Assembly: GCF_009852415.1 (NCBI RefSeq)
Contig: NZ_WOXS01000002.1
Location: 1,116,001 to 1,180,000, forward strand
Length of the DNA stretch: 64,000 bases
DNA from: Streptomyces sp. Tu 3180
GTDB taxonomy: Bacteria > Actinomycetota > Actinomycetes > Streptomycetales > Streptomycetaceae
Direction: 5' to 3'
Shown: piece by piece, positions 27,767-36,218 of the stretch
How positions within the stretch are numbered: position 1 is the first letter of the stretch
Layout: every line of letters starts with the position of its first letter
The notes under the pieces: generated by a model
The model's input: the letters and a program-made list of their open reading frames with translations, nothing else
Databases searched by the model: none
What the model was told of the DNA's origin: nothing
Position numbers and translations under genes: made by a program

Positions 27767-28144
27767 TCAGACGCTCATCCGGCCGGTCCGCCGCCCGGCG
27801 TGGCGGCAGCGGGCCAGAGCCCGGCGGCCGAGGAGCACGGCGCCCAGCCCCAGCGGGACGGCCACGACGGCGCCGACGATCCCGTTGCCGGTGCCGGGAC
27901 CACCACTGGAGGTGGCCACGTGCAGCACCGCGAGGACCGTGCCGGCCAGCCCCACCGCGATGGCCGCCGCCCCGCCGGTGCGCGCGTTGCCCGTGCCGGT
28001 CCGGCGGTCGGCGCGGGTCAGGGCCAGCCGGCCGATGACCAGTCCGAGCGCCCCTGCTCCGAGGGCCAGATTGGCGCCGGTCCGCCCGTCGCCGATGATT
28101 CCGCCCTCGGCGGCCGCCGCCATCAGTGCTGCTGAAACGCTCAT
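27767..28144 (-). CDS. DUF6223-family small membrane protein
   Basis: The 125-residue product has three to four hydrophobic helices with internal repetition. The pattern LGLVIGRLALTR…TGTGN…GGAAAIAVGLAGTVLA recurs as GPGTGNGIVGAVVAVPLGLGAVLLGRRALAR. The repeated TGTGN/GPGTGN loop motif is characteristic of DUF6223 proteins of actinomycetes. ATG 28,144 has an outstanding GGAGGAG upstream; longer frames beyond it are not needed. It is divergent from the histidine kinase across about 230 bases and may be a target of that two-component system. No function is known. Confidence 0.78.
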   Translation of the reverse strand: MSVSAALMAAAAEGGIIGDGRTGANLALGAGALGLVIGRLALTRADRRTGTGNARTGGAAAIAVGLAGTVLAVLHVATSSGGPGTGNGIVGAVVAVPLGLGAVLLGRRALARCRHAGRRTGRMSV

Positions 28145-28373
28145 GCCGCTCTCCTCCTTCTCCCCCGCTGCTTCCGGGGTCCGATGTGCCTCGAGCATGC
28201 GCGCCGGTCCTCCTGCCGGTCGTCCGGCAGGCGCAGGCACTTCCCGCTGCCGCCGCTGCGGCACCCGGATACCGCGGATGCCGCAGACGGCGTTCCGGTA
28301 CCGCACATGTGGTAGCCGACCGCTCGTCCATGAGCCGGACTCGCCCGCCACCGCATCCGGCTACGGTGCACCC

Positions 28374-29501
28374 ATGGGCAAAGGACGGTTCGCTGTCCCG
28401 GCCGGAGTCACCGACTGGGTGATCGCCGTGGGCGTGACGGCGCTGCTGCTGGGCACCGGGCTGTCCGGGCCGCACCCGGCCGGGGTGCGCGAGTCGCTCG
28501 GCTCCGCGCTGCTGGCGGCCGGCGGGCTGGCGCTGGCCGCGCGCCGGAGGTCACCGCTCGTGGTCCTGGCCGTCACCGGCCTGTGCGCGGTGGGCCACCA
28601 GGCAGCCGGTTTCGACGTGCTCGCCGTCTCCTACCTGGTCGCGGTCTACGGCGCGGTGCGCGCCGGGCACCGCACGGTCGCACTGGCGGCGTCCTCGGGC
28701 CTGCTGGCCGTGCTCCACCTCACCGCCCTGGTCTTCCAGGACGGATCCGCGCGCGAGGTCGTGGCACAGGCCCGGAGCACCCTCGAGCTCGCCTGGCTGA
28801 TCGCCGCGTTCGCCGCCGGGGAGGCGGTGCGGCAGGCCGAACGGCGGGCGGACGAAGCCGAACGCACCCGTGAGGAGACGGCGCGCCGCCGGGCCGACGA
28901 GGAGCGGCTGCGCATCGCGCGGGAGCTGCACGACTCGCTCACCCACCAGATCTCGGTCATCAAGGTGCAGTCCGAGGTCGCCGTCCACGTGGCCCGGCGG
29001 CGGGGCGAGCAGGTGCCGGAGGCCCTGCTGGCGATCCAGGAAGCCGGACGGGAGGCGAGCCGGGAGCTGCGCGCGACCCTGGAGGCGCTGCGCGACGACG
29101 ACACCACTCCGCCGCCCGGACTCGACCACATCCCGGACCTGGTCGAACGGTTCCGGGCGACCGGCCTGGAAACGACGCTCACGACAGAAGGACAGCCGCA
29201 CGCCGTGCCGGCGGCGGTGGGCCGCACCGCCTACCGGATCGTTCAGGAGTCGCTCACCAACGTCACCCGGCACGCCGCCGCGACCACCGCCTCCGTGCTC
29301 ATCGCCTACCGGACGGACGCCCTCGCCATCCGTGTCGACGACGACGGAAGGGCCGCCCCGCACGCCGCGCCGACGCCCGGCCTCGGGCTGCTCGGCATGC
29401 GCGAACGCGTCACGGCCCTGGGCGGCCGGCTGCGCACCGGGCCGCGCGGCGCGGGCGGCTTCACCGTCCAGGCCGAACTCCCCACGAACGGAGCACCGTG
29501 A
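28374..29501 (+). CDS. Sensor histidine kinase, NarL/DesK type
   Basis: The 375-residue kinase has a membrane part with four to five helices (about residues 10-145). It then has a coiled segment, the HisKA_3 dimerisation motif RIARELHDSLTHQISVIKVQ with the phospho-His near residue 188, and an HATPase domain with N-box RIVQESLTNVTRHAAAT and G-box GLGLLGMRERVTALGG. It should sense a membrane or external signal and phosphorylate the response regulator encoded next. The stop overlaps that gene by four bases, so they are translationally coupled. ATG 28,374 was taken because the first helix follows directly. Confidence 0.92.
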   Translation: MGKGRFAVPAGVTDWVIAVGVTALLLGTGLSGPHPAGVRESLGSALLAAGGLALAARRRSPLVVLAVTGLCAVGHQAAGFDVLAVSYLVAVYGAVRAGHRTVALAASSGLLAVLHLTALVFQDGSAREVVAQARSTLELAWLIAAFAAGEAVRQAERRADEAERTREETARRRADEERLRIARELHDSLTHQISVIKVQSEVAVHVARRRGEQVPEALLAIQEAGREASRELRATLEALRDDDTTPPPGLDHIPDLVERFRATGLETTLTTEGQPHAVPAAVGRTAYRIVQESLTNVTRHAAATTASVLIAYRTDALAIRVDDDGRAAPHAAPTPGLGLLGMRERVTALGGRLRTGPRGAGGFTVQAELPTNGAP

Positions 29502-30160
29502 TCCGTGTCCTGCTCGTCGACGACCAGCCGCTCATCCGCAGCGGCTTCCGCGCGCTGCTCGACCTCGAGGACGACATCGAGGTGGTGGCCGAGGCCGCCG
29601 ACGGCCGAGAGGGTTTGGCGCTCGCCAGGGAGCAGCTGCCCGACGTCGCGCTCATCGACATCCGAATGCCGGTCGTGGACGGCATCGAAGCGACCCGGCG
29701 TATCGCCGCGGACCCGGCCCTGGCCTGCGTACACGTCGTCATGCTGACCAACTACGGCATGGACGAGCACGTCTTCGACGCGCTGCGCGCCGGCGCCGCC
29801 GGCTTCCTCGTCAAGGACATCGTGCCGGAGGACCTCCTGCACGCCGTACGCGTCGCCGCCCGTGGTGACGCCCTGCTCGCGCCCGCGATCACCCGCAAGC
29901 TCATCGACCGGTACGTCACCCAGCCGCCCCCCTCCCGTACCGGCAGCGGCCTCGAGGAGCTGACCGGCCGCGAGCGCGAGGCAGTGGCCCTGGCCGCACG
30001 GGGCCTGTCCAACGACGAGATCGCCGACCGCCTGGTCATCAGCCCGTTGACCGCCAAAACCCACATCAACCGGGCCATGGCCAAGCTCCACGCCCGCGAC
30101 CGCGCCCAGCTCGTCGTCCTGGCCTACGAGTCCGGCCTGGTGACCCCGCGCACTTCCTGA
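29498..30160 (+). CDS. LuxR/NarL-family response regulator
   Basis: The 220-residue regulator has a receiver domain with DD at positions 9-10, phospho-acceptor Asp in VALIDIRMPV near 54, Thr in VVMLTNYG and Lys in FLVKDI. It ends with a GerE helix-turn-helix: LTGREREAVALAARGLSNDE and then SPLTAKTHINRAMAKL. The GTG start lies in the overlapping GTGA with the kinase stop. All receiver residues are intact, so it should be a normal phosphorylation-dependent regulator. Targets are unknown; the divergent DUF6223 gene is the nearest candidate. Confidence 0.94.
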   Translation: MIRVLLVDDQPLIRSGFRALLDLEDDIEVVAEAADGREGLALAREQLPDVALIDIRMPVVDGIEATRRIAADPALACVHVVMLTNYGMDEHVFDALRAGAAGFLVKDIVPEDLLHAVRVAARGDALLAPAITRKLIDRYVTQPPPSRTGSGLEELTGREREAVALAARGLSNDEIADRLVISPLTAKTHINRAMAKLHARDRAQLVVLAYESGLVTPRTS

Positions 30161-30420
30161 CCCCGCACGCCGTCGACGACGAACACGAGGCAGCCGTTGC
30201 CGTCGTGCTCGATCGCCCCGGTGCGGAAACCGGTGGCCCCGGCGCCGGTGCGCACGAACTCGCGTACGCACTCGCCAAGGGCGTCGGCCGGAGGCTGCAG
30301 GTACTGTTCGGTCCGGTCGCCGCCGGAGGGGCAGGTCGCCGGGTCGGGTCGGCCGACGCCGTCGGCCCGCCGCCCGGCCGGCCCGTTCAGGGGCGCCCGC
30401 CCGGAGGCCGCGGCGCCGCG
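30124..30420 (-). pseudogene. C-terminal fragment of an unrecognised protein
   Basis: A minus-strand frame ending at TAG 30,124-30,126 reads coherently for about 90 residues. It includes PLNGPAGRRADGVGRPDPAT, then CPSGGDRTEQYLQPPADALG and ECVREFVRTGAGATGF, ending in NGCLVFVVDGVRGQEVRG. Balanced composition suggests former coding DNA. It has no start: upstream it meets a transposase-like remnant, and its 3' end overlaps the response regulator tail. I do not recognise the family. It may be the stump of a gene broken by an insertion. Confidence 0.4.
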
Positions 30421-30500
30421 AGCCGGACCGGACGACCCGCGGGGAGTACGCCTTGTCCGCGATGACCGTCCCGGGCCCGCGACGCGGCCGGCGCACGGTC
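30405..30500 (-). pseudogene. IS5-type transposase remnant
   Basis: About 30 residues on the minus strand read RRPRRGPGTVIADKAYSPRV and then VRSGSRRRGLRAG. This matches the DDE-domain block RPDHVLADRAYSSRAIR of IS5-family transposases; the intact IS5-type protein at 52,933-53,823 has the equivalent segment. Nothing else of the element remains and no inverted repeats were seen, so this is a small scar. Confidence 0.55.
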
Positions 30501-30514
30501 GGATCGCGTGGGTG

Positions 30515-31090
30515 TCACTCCGGCACTCGCCGTGCGCCCGTGCCGTCTCCCGGCTTCGCCACGGGGAGCGGGTGCATCCCCCGCCCCGTGCCGGGCAGTG
30601 CGGTGGCCGCCTCGCGTTCCCGTGCCGCCCGCTCGGGATGCCTGTGTCGCCAGTAGGGATTGTCGTGCGAGAGCTTGCTGGAGACCCGGCCGTACATGCC
30701 GAACGTCGCGATGACCAGTCCCATGACGAAACTGAAGATCACGTTGGTCATGCCGAAGTCGAGGATGTTGGCGGGGCGGTCCAGCACGAAGAGGTGAGCC
30801 AAGCCGCTCAGGACGAACAGCGCGCCCACCGTCATGTTGAGGGTGGAGGCGAAGTTGCCGCCGATCACGGCTCCGGCGATCAGCGCCAGACCCACCACGG
30901 TGGAGATGACGCTGAGCGCGATGTTGGTGCTCATGCCCGCGATCGTGTCGCCCGCCGTGTCGAAGGGGCTCAGGGCGTCGGCGAAGCCGAGGCCCGCGAA
31001 GGTGAGCAGGACAAGGCCGCAGAAACCGGCGCCGTAACGGTAGACGGTCGCCAGGTGGTGGTCGACCGGGAGCTCGTCTTTCAGCTTCAT
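30515..31090 (-). CDS. DUF4383 membrane protein
   Basis: The 191-residue protein has four transmembrane helices: YGAGFCGLVLLTFAGLGFA, a helix around IALSVISTVVGLALIAGAVI, MTVGALFVLSGLAHLFVL, and a helix from NVIFSFVMGLVIATFGMYG. This matches the DUF4383 family, whose conserved helix 2-3 region reads NxxLxxxhlxxG. The long His/Arg-rich cytosolic tail contains YWRHRHPERAAREREAA. ATG 31,090 opens with MKLKDELPVDHHLATVYRYG, typical of the family. Function is unknown. Transcribed away from the MMPL gene. Confidence 0.85.
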   Translation of the reverse strand: MKLKDELPVDHHLATVYRYGAGFCGLVLLTFAGLGFADALSPFDTAGDTIAGMSTNIALSVISTVVGLALIAGAVIGGNFASTLNMTVGALFVLSGLAHLFVLDRPANILDFGMTNVIFSFVMGLVIATFGMYGRVSSKLSHDNPYWRHRHPERAAREREAATALPGTGRGMHPLPVAKPGDGTGARRVPE

Positions 31091-31301
31091 GCCCGTGTTT
31101 CGCCGGACACGAGGTGAACGGATGCGGTTTCGCGCCCTTGGCGGTTCACGGTGGTGCCCGGGCGAACCCGCGGGTGAGGCGGTCGGACTCGCCGTTCATT
31201 CGGCGCAGCGGGACGGCGGAGGACTGCAACCGCACCGGGCGGTCTCCCAGAAGAGATGCCGGGGGCGTGCCGGAGCCGCTCACGCCCCCCGGCACAAGGT
31301 A

Positions 31302-31325
31302 ACTTAATCATTGAGATACTTAATC
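31302..31325. promoter_or_regulatory. AT-rich direct repeats upstream of the MMPL gene
   Basis: ACTTAATC occurs twice, at 31,302-31,309 and 31,318-31,325, in a short A/T-rich island 34 bases before the MMPL start, inside otherwise G/C-rich DNA. The 16-base period would place both copies on nearly the same DNA face. It resembles MarR- or TetR-type operators that overlap a promoter. A 9-bp hairpin (31,261-31,269 with 31,281-31,289) lies just before it. Confidence 0.5.
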
Positions 31326-31358
31326 GATGACTTGTTTCCCCTTCCGTTTGGAATGCTC

Positions 31359-33488
31359 ATGAGAACCGCATCGCGTTGGGCCCGGTGGCTCGTCCCTCTC
31401 GTTCTGCTGCTCGTCTGGTTGGGGGTGGGGGGAACGCTCGGGCCCTATGCGGGCAAGCTGGGGGAGGTCGCCACCAACGACCAGGCCGCCTTCCTCCCGC
31501 AGAGCGCCGAGTCCACCAAGGTGCTCAAGGCTCAAGAGGCGTTCGACCAGTCGGAGACCCTGCCCGCCGTCGTGGTCTGGACGGCGGACGGGAACCGGGT
31601 CACCGAGGCCCAGCAGGCGGCCGCCACCGACGCCGTCGGTGCGCTCGCCGGGACGACCGGGGTCGCCGGCAGTCCGTCACCCGCTCTGGCCTCCGAGGAC
31701 GGGGAGGCCGCGCAGGCCGTCGTCCCACTGCGGCCCGACCTGGGCGAGGAACTGCCCACAGTCCTCGACGAGGTACGCCGGGCGGCGGAGAGCGTGCCGG
31801 GCACCACGGCCCGGATCGCCGGCCCGGCGGCGAGCCAGGCCGATCTGTCGGACGCGTTCGCGGGCATCGACGGACTGCTGCTGGGCGTGGCGCTCGGTGC
31901 CGTGCTGCTGATCCTGCTGCTCGTCTACCGGAGCGTCCTGCTGCCGCTCGTGATCATCCTCGGTTCGGTGTTCGCCCTGGGCCTCGCCTGCGCCGTCGTC
32001 TACGCACTGGCGGAGCGGGACGTGGTCCGGGTCGACGGCCAGGTACAGGGCATCCTCTCCATCCTCGTGATCGGCGCCGCGACCGACTACGCGCTGCTGC
32101 TGGCCGCACGCTTCCGCGAGGAACTCGCCCTGCGCGGGGACCGGGCCGCGGCCGCGGTGGCGGCGGTACGCCGCTCGTTCGGCGCCATCACGGCCAGCGC
32201 CGCCACCGTGGCGCTCGGACTGCTCGCCCTGCTCGCCAGTGACCTGACCAACAACCGGGCCCTCGGGCCGGTCGGCGCCATCGGCATCGTGTGCGCCGTC
32301 CTTTCCACGCTCACCTTCCTGCCCGCCGTGCTGGCCCTGCTGGGACGGACGGCCTACTGGCCCTCCCGGCCGAGGGCATCGGACGCGTCCGTGGAGGGGC
32401 ACGGAGTGTGGCGCCGGGTCGCCGCGCGGGTGGACGGCCGGCCACGTCGGACGTGGGTGGTGACCGCACTGGTCCTCGCGGTCTTCGCGGCCTTCTCCCC
32501 CTCCCTGTCCTCCAAGGGCGTGCCGCTCGACGAGATCTTCGTGAACGACGCCCCCTCCGTCGCCGCCCAGGAGACGCTCGGCGAGCACTTTCCCGGCGGA
32601 TCCGGCAACCCGGCCGTCATCATCGCCGACGCCGACCGTGCCGCGCAGGTGACGGCCGCCGCGAGGAAGACCGAGGGCGTGGCGGCGGCCGGCAGCGTCT
32701 CCGCCTCAGGACGGCCGGGGACCGGCGAGCCGCTCGTGGTCGGCGGGCGCGTGCGTATCGACGCCACCCTGGAGTCCGCGGCCGACAGCGACGCGGCCAA
32801 GGAAACCGTCGAGCGGCTGCGTGAGAACGTGCATGCGGTGCCCGGGGCGGACGCGCTGGTGGGCGGTTACACGGCGCAGCAGTACGACACCCAGCAGACC
32901 GCCGCCCGGGACCGCGCCCTGATCGTTCCGGTCGTGCTCGGCATCATTCTGCTGATCCTGGTCCTGCTGTTGCGCTCGGTGTTGGTACCGGTCCTGCTGG
33001 TCGCGACCGTCGCGCTCAACTTCCTGGCGACGCTCGGCGTCTCGGCGCTCGTCTTCGAGCACCTCCTCGGGTTCAGCGGTACGGACGCCTCGGTACCGCT
33101 GTACGGGTTCGTGTTCCTGGTGGCGCTCGGCGTCGACTACAACATCTTCCTGATGTCCCGGGTACGGGAGGAGGCCCTCGTGCACGGGACCCGGCAGGGC
33201 GTGCTGCGCGGGCTGACCACCACCGGAGGAGTGATCACCTCGGCCGGTGTGGTGCTCGCCGCGACGTTCGCGGCCCTGATGGTGATTCCGCTGGCCTTCC
33301 TGGTGCAGATCGCCTTCATCGTGGCCTTCGGCGTCCTGCTGGACACCCTCGTGGTCCGCTCGCTCCTGGTGCCCGCGCTGATGATCGACATCGGTCCGCG
33401 GGCGTGGTGGCCCAGTGCCCTGGCCCGCCGCGGCACCGAGCGCGCGACGCGGTCCCAGGACCCGGCTCGCACCGCGCCCATGGGGTGA
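31359..33488 (+). CDS. MMPL/RND-family exporter
   Basis: The 709-residue protein has the MMPL layout: one helix, a large external loop (about residues 35-170), a helix block, a second external loop and a final helix block, about 12 helices in all. Landmarks are the RND motif ILSILVIGAATDYALLLAAR in the first half and VFLVALGVDYNIFLMSRVRE in the second, both holding the Asp-Tyr pair for proton relay. Such exporters move lipids, siderophores or drugs across the membrane. ATG 31,359 has a weak GGA upstream; an ATG six bases earlier is possible. No regulator is adjacent although operator-like repeats lie upstream, so the controlling gene may have been lost or be elsewhere. Confidence 0.9.
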   Translation: MRTASRWARWLVPLVLLLVWLGVGGTLGPYAGKLGEVATNDQAAFLPQSAESTKVLKAQEAFDQSETLPAVVVWTADGNRVTEAQQAAATDAVGALAGTTGVAGSPSPALASEDGEAAQAVVPLRPDLGEELPTVLDEVRRAAESVPGTTARIAGPAASQADLSDAFAGIDGLLLGVALGAVLLILLLVYRSVLLPLVIILGSVFALGLACAVVYALAERDVVRVDGQVQGILSILVIGAATDYALLLAARFREELALRGDRAAAAVAAVRRSFGAITASAATVALGLLALLASDLTNNRALGPVGAIGIVCAVLSTLTFLPAVLALLGRTAYWPSRPRASDASVEGHGVWRRVAARVDGRPRRTWVVTALVLAVFAAFSPSLSSKGVPLDEIFVNDAPSVAAQETLGEHFPGGSGNPAVIIADADRAAQVTAAARKTEGVAAAGSVSASGRPGTGEPLVVGGRVRIDATLESAADSDAAKETVERLRENVHAVPGADALVGGYTAQQYDTQQTAARDRALIVPVVLGIILLILVLLLRSVLVPVLLVATVALNFLATLGVSALVFEHLLGFSGTDASVPLYGFVFLVALGVDYNIFLMSRVREEALVHGTRQGVLRGLTTTGGVITSAGVVLAATFAALMVIPLAFLVQIAFIVAFGVLLDTLVVRSLLVPALMIDIGPRAWWPSALARRGTERATRSQDPARTAPMG

Positions 33489-33498
33489 GGCGGAGGAA

Positions 33499-33533
33499 CC
33501 GCCCCGTAGCAGCCCCGTGCTGCTACGGGGCGG
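33499..33533 (+). terminator. Strong terminator after the MMPL gene
   Basis: A perfect 15-bp stem (33,499-33,513 and 33,519-33,533) with a five-base CCCGT loop begins 11 bases after the MMPL stop. It is an unambiguous intrinsic hairpin. Confidence 0.88.
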
Positions 33534-34304
33534 GAAAGGCCGGGTGGTCGCGGGGATCGCGCTCGTGGCGGGGGCGTCCGCCCTGGTTTCGCCGGGGACG
33601 TCGTGGCGGTGAGGCGTCGGGGTCGTGGCCGTGGTGCGGGAGCGGGCCGCGGGCCGCGGGACCGACCCCACCTCCCGCACGGTCGGACGACACCGCGAAG
33701 GCGGCGGCTGCCCGCGTCCTGGCAGGCCGAAGCCGCTCAGCGCGGTACGGCCGCCGGCGGGTCGGCCCCCGGCACCGTCAGGGCGGTCGGATCGGGGGTG
33801 TGCCGGACGTGGCGTCCGTGCCGCCGGGCCGTGAACAGGCCCGCACTGCCCGCAAGGTGGGCCGCGGAGCCACGACGGGACGGACTCAGGTCCCTGATCC
33901 CCGTGGACGCGGGCCGGGTGGCGCCGCGTTCGAGGCGCGACACCGAAATGACGGCCTCGTTCCCGCAGATCGCGGCCGGACCGCGCTTCGCCGCACGCAC
34001 GGCGGCGAAGCGTGCCGCCCTGCGGAGCGGCGGGTTCCCCCGGGCGGCCCCGGATCCAGGCCCGGCCGGGACCGCCCGCGTCGTCGGCCCGCCGGCCGTC
34101 GGGCGCGGCATCCGGTCACCCGCTCGTCTCCGTCGTCCGTCGCACGGGGCAGGACGTGACGGTGACCCCGCGTCCGCGGCTGTCCGACAGCGGAGTGTCC
34201 CACGACGACTCCCGTACGCGTGCCGCGCGAGATGCGTTCCGGCCCCGCCTCTGCCGGACCCCGGGTCCCTGATCACCGAAGGGCCCGCCGTCGGGGGCCG
34301 CCGG
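33534..34304. other. Gene-poor gap with possible decayed coding DNA
   Basis: About 770 bases with no intact gene. Part of the minus strand (33,737-33,925) resembles the end of an ArsR regulator and is listed separately. The rest shows Arg/Pro-rich frames without signatures and no mobile-element ends. Confidence 0.4.
33737..33925 (-). pseudogene. Possible ArsR-family regulator C-terminal remnant
   Basis: The minus-strand frame ending at 33,737 contains RRGSAAHLAGSAGLFTARRH followed by GRHVRHTPDPTALTVPGADP. Its spacing follows the ArsR helix-wing pattern SxHLxxLRxAGLVTxRRxGRxVxYxxxP. The preceding residues (ISVSRLERGATRPASTGIRD) no longer fit the fold. If correct, this is a decayed regulator. 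The match is short and could be coincidence. Confidence 0.32.
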
Positions 34305-35531
34305 TCAGCAGCCCAGGTCTGCCCAGGGTGGCGTAGCGCGCCGCTGCCGGTAGCTGTCCCCGTCGAGCCGTACGACCTCGGCGTGGTGGGCCAGCCGGTC
34401 CACGAGCGCCGGGGCGGCCGCGCCGCGGAAGACCTCGTCCCAGCGGGCCGGCGGCCGGTCGGCCGTCACGATCAGGGACGCCCGCTCGTAGCGGTGCGCG
34501 ACCAGCCGGAAGAAGAGCCGGGAGGTGTCCGCGTCGAAGGGGACGTACCCCAACTCGTCGATGATCAGCAGCGGGTAGGAGTCGAGGGCGGTCAGCTCCG
34601 CCGTGAGCCGGCCCGCCGCCTCCGCCTCGGTCAGCCGGACCGCCCACTCGGCGGCGGTCGCGAACAGCACCCGGTGGCCGGCCTCGCAGGCGCGCACGCC
34701 GAGACCGACGGCGAGATGGGTCTTGCCGGTGCCGGGCGGGCCGAAGAACACCGCGTTCTCGCCGGCGGTGACGAAGTCCGTCTTGCCGAGCCGGGCCACC
34801 GCCTCCCGGTCGAAGGTCCGGGGGTGCTCCGCGTCGAAGTCCTCCAGCAGCTTGCGCGCCGGGAACCCGGCGGCCCGGATCCGCTCGTGGGCCCCGGTCT
34901 CCGTGGTGGGCGCCGTCGCCTGCGCCGGAATGGCCGCCTTGGGGCGCGGGGCCTCGGCGGGCGGCGGCCGGTGCTCGGGCTCCTCGCGGTGCGGCGCGCG
35001 CTCGTGCTGGGCCGCCATCGGGCCCGACATGTACGCCAGGATCGCCGCCGACACGATGAACGCCATGTGGATCACCGTGCCCCACAGCAGGGAGTGCCGG
35101 GAGGTGTGGTGCACGTCGACGAACATCTGGAGCAGATGGACGGAGGAGATGCCCACGATCGCGGTGGCGAGCTTGACCTTCAGGACGTTGGAGTTGACGT
35201 GCGAGAGCCACTCCGGCTGGTCGCGGTGGCCCTGGAGGCCGATGCGCGAGACGAAGGTCTCGTAGCCGCCGACGATCACCATGATCAGCAGGTTGGCGAT
35301 CATGACGACGTCGACGAGTTTGAGGACGGCGAGCATGACGTACGTCTCCGTCGCCTGCCCGGTGACGCACCGGAGGATTAAGGCCCACAGTTCGTTGAAG
35401 AACTTGTAGACGTACACCCCCTGGGCGGCCACGAGGCCGAAGTACAGCGGGGCCTGCAACCAGCGGGTGGCGAACAGGGCGTACCCGAGAGTCGTGGTCG
35501 GCGGGGACGAGGCACTGCGGATGGGCTGCAC
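34305..35531 (-). CDS. Fusion of UPF0114 (YqhA-like) membrane protein with IstB-like AAA+ ATPase
   Basis: A single open frame joins two unrelated domains. Residues about 15-170 are a complete UPF0114/TIGR00645 membrane protein. It opens ATRWLQAPLYFGLVAAQGVY, then AVLKLVDVVMIANLLIMVIV and GGYETFVSRI, with HLLQMFVDV and a last helix near 155-168. A charged Pro/Glu linker (171-213) follows. Residues 215-400 are an IstB/DnaC-like ATPase: Walker A FFGPPGTGKT at 262-271, Walker B LLIIDELGYV at 321-330, and sensor region LIVTADRPPARWDEVF. IstB normally assists the IS21 transposase IstA, but no IstA or IS21 ends are visible. The GTG at 35,531 gives the family-like N-terminus; the ribosome site is weak. 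Whether the fusion is functional or a captured transposase helper is open. Confidence 0.75.
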   Translation of the reverse strand: MQPIRSASSPPTTTLGYALFATRWLQAPLYFGLVAAQGVYVYKFFNELWALILRCVTGQATETYVMLAVLKLVDVVMIANLLIMVIVGGYETFVSRIGLQGHRDQPEWLSHVNSNVLKVKLATAIVGISSVHLLQMFVDVHHTSRHSLLWGTVIHMAFIVSAAILAYMSGPMAAQHERAPHREEPEHRPPPAEAPRPKAAIPAQATAPTTETGAHERIRAAGFPARKLLEDFDAEHPRTFDREAVARLGKTDFVTAGENAVFFGPPGTGKTHLAVGLGVRACEAGHRVLFATAAEWAVRLTEAEAAGRLTAELTALDSYPLLIIDELGYVPFDADTSRLFFRLVAHRYERASLIVTADRPPARWDEVFRGAAAPALVDRLAHHAEVVRLDGDSYRQRRATPPWADLGC

Positions 35532-36218
35532 GGTTCGCCATTCTTCGCCGGGACCGCCGGACAGGCGAAACCGCGCCACTCGCACGGATGAATAGACATC
35601 CTGTCGGACGGGACGCGCGCCCCCTCGCGGCCAGGAACCGATCAAGGATCGACCAGGCGCACCGGACATCCGGCCGTACCGTCGTCCGGCCGTTCCGGGC
35701 CGGACGGGGAGGGTGCCCGCGCGAATGACCCGTCGACCGTCCGGTCCGACAGGACTCCGCTCCTCGAGACCGACCACGAGCGCGCGGACGCCTGCCGTCG
35801 GGCCGTCGCGTCCCCCCTTCGCCGGGCCGGGCCCGAAGAGCGCGGCAAGGCCTGCGAGATGCCTCTCCGCGACCGGGAAACACGGGCAGCCACCACCGAA
35901 GGCCGGCACTCCCCCGGACCCCGCGGTTCAACACACCGGGCAGACCGGGGCAGTGCCGTGCGCAGGGTGCCGGGCGGGCGGTGAGTGAAGTGATGATCTG
36001 CCTTTTGTCCCTCATAAGGGTGGGGTGCGAGTGTCAGTACGCGAGGCCGGGCAGACCACCAGCAACTCAAAGTACTCGTTTCAATACTTCGAGTTGCATC
36101 GGGGAGAGGTCGGGCAGCGGCCCGACCCGTCCGTCCCGCCCAGTGGCCGCTCCCCGCCGGCGGACGATCGCCGATCCCGTTTCCGCACACGCGACTCGCA
36201 CACACGGAGAGATCTGTC
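35532..36218. other. Intergenic region with an inverted repeat
   Basis: About 690 bases separate the fusion gene from the beta-trefoil gene. No gene was recognised. The only clear structure is the inverted repeat at 36,062-36,097, listed separately. Confidence 0.45.
36062..36097. promoter_or_regulatory. Inverted repeat upstream of the beta-trefoil gene
   Basis: Two 13-base arms (36,062-36,074, GCAACTCAAAGTA, and 36,085-36,097, TACTTCGAGTTGC) pair with one mismatch across a 10-base spacer. The block is A/T-rich compared with its surroundings and lies 120 bases before the gene start. It could be a regulator binding site or a hairpin in the leader. Confidence 0.5.

Noticed and set aside
34305..35010. 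Interpretation of the IstB domain as part of an IS21 element
   Set aside because: No IstA gene, no IS21 ends or target duplication were found, and the IstB domain is continuous in frame with the UPF0114 domain.
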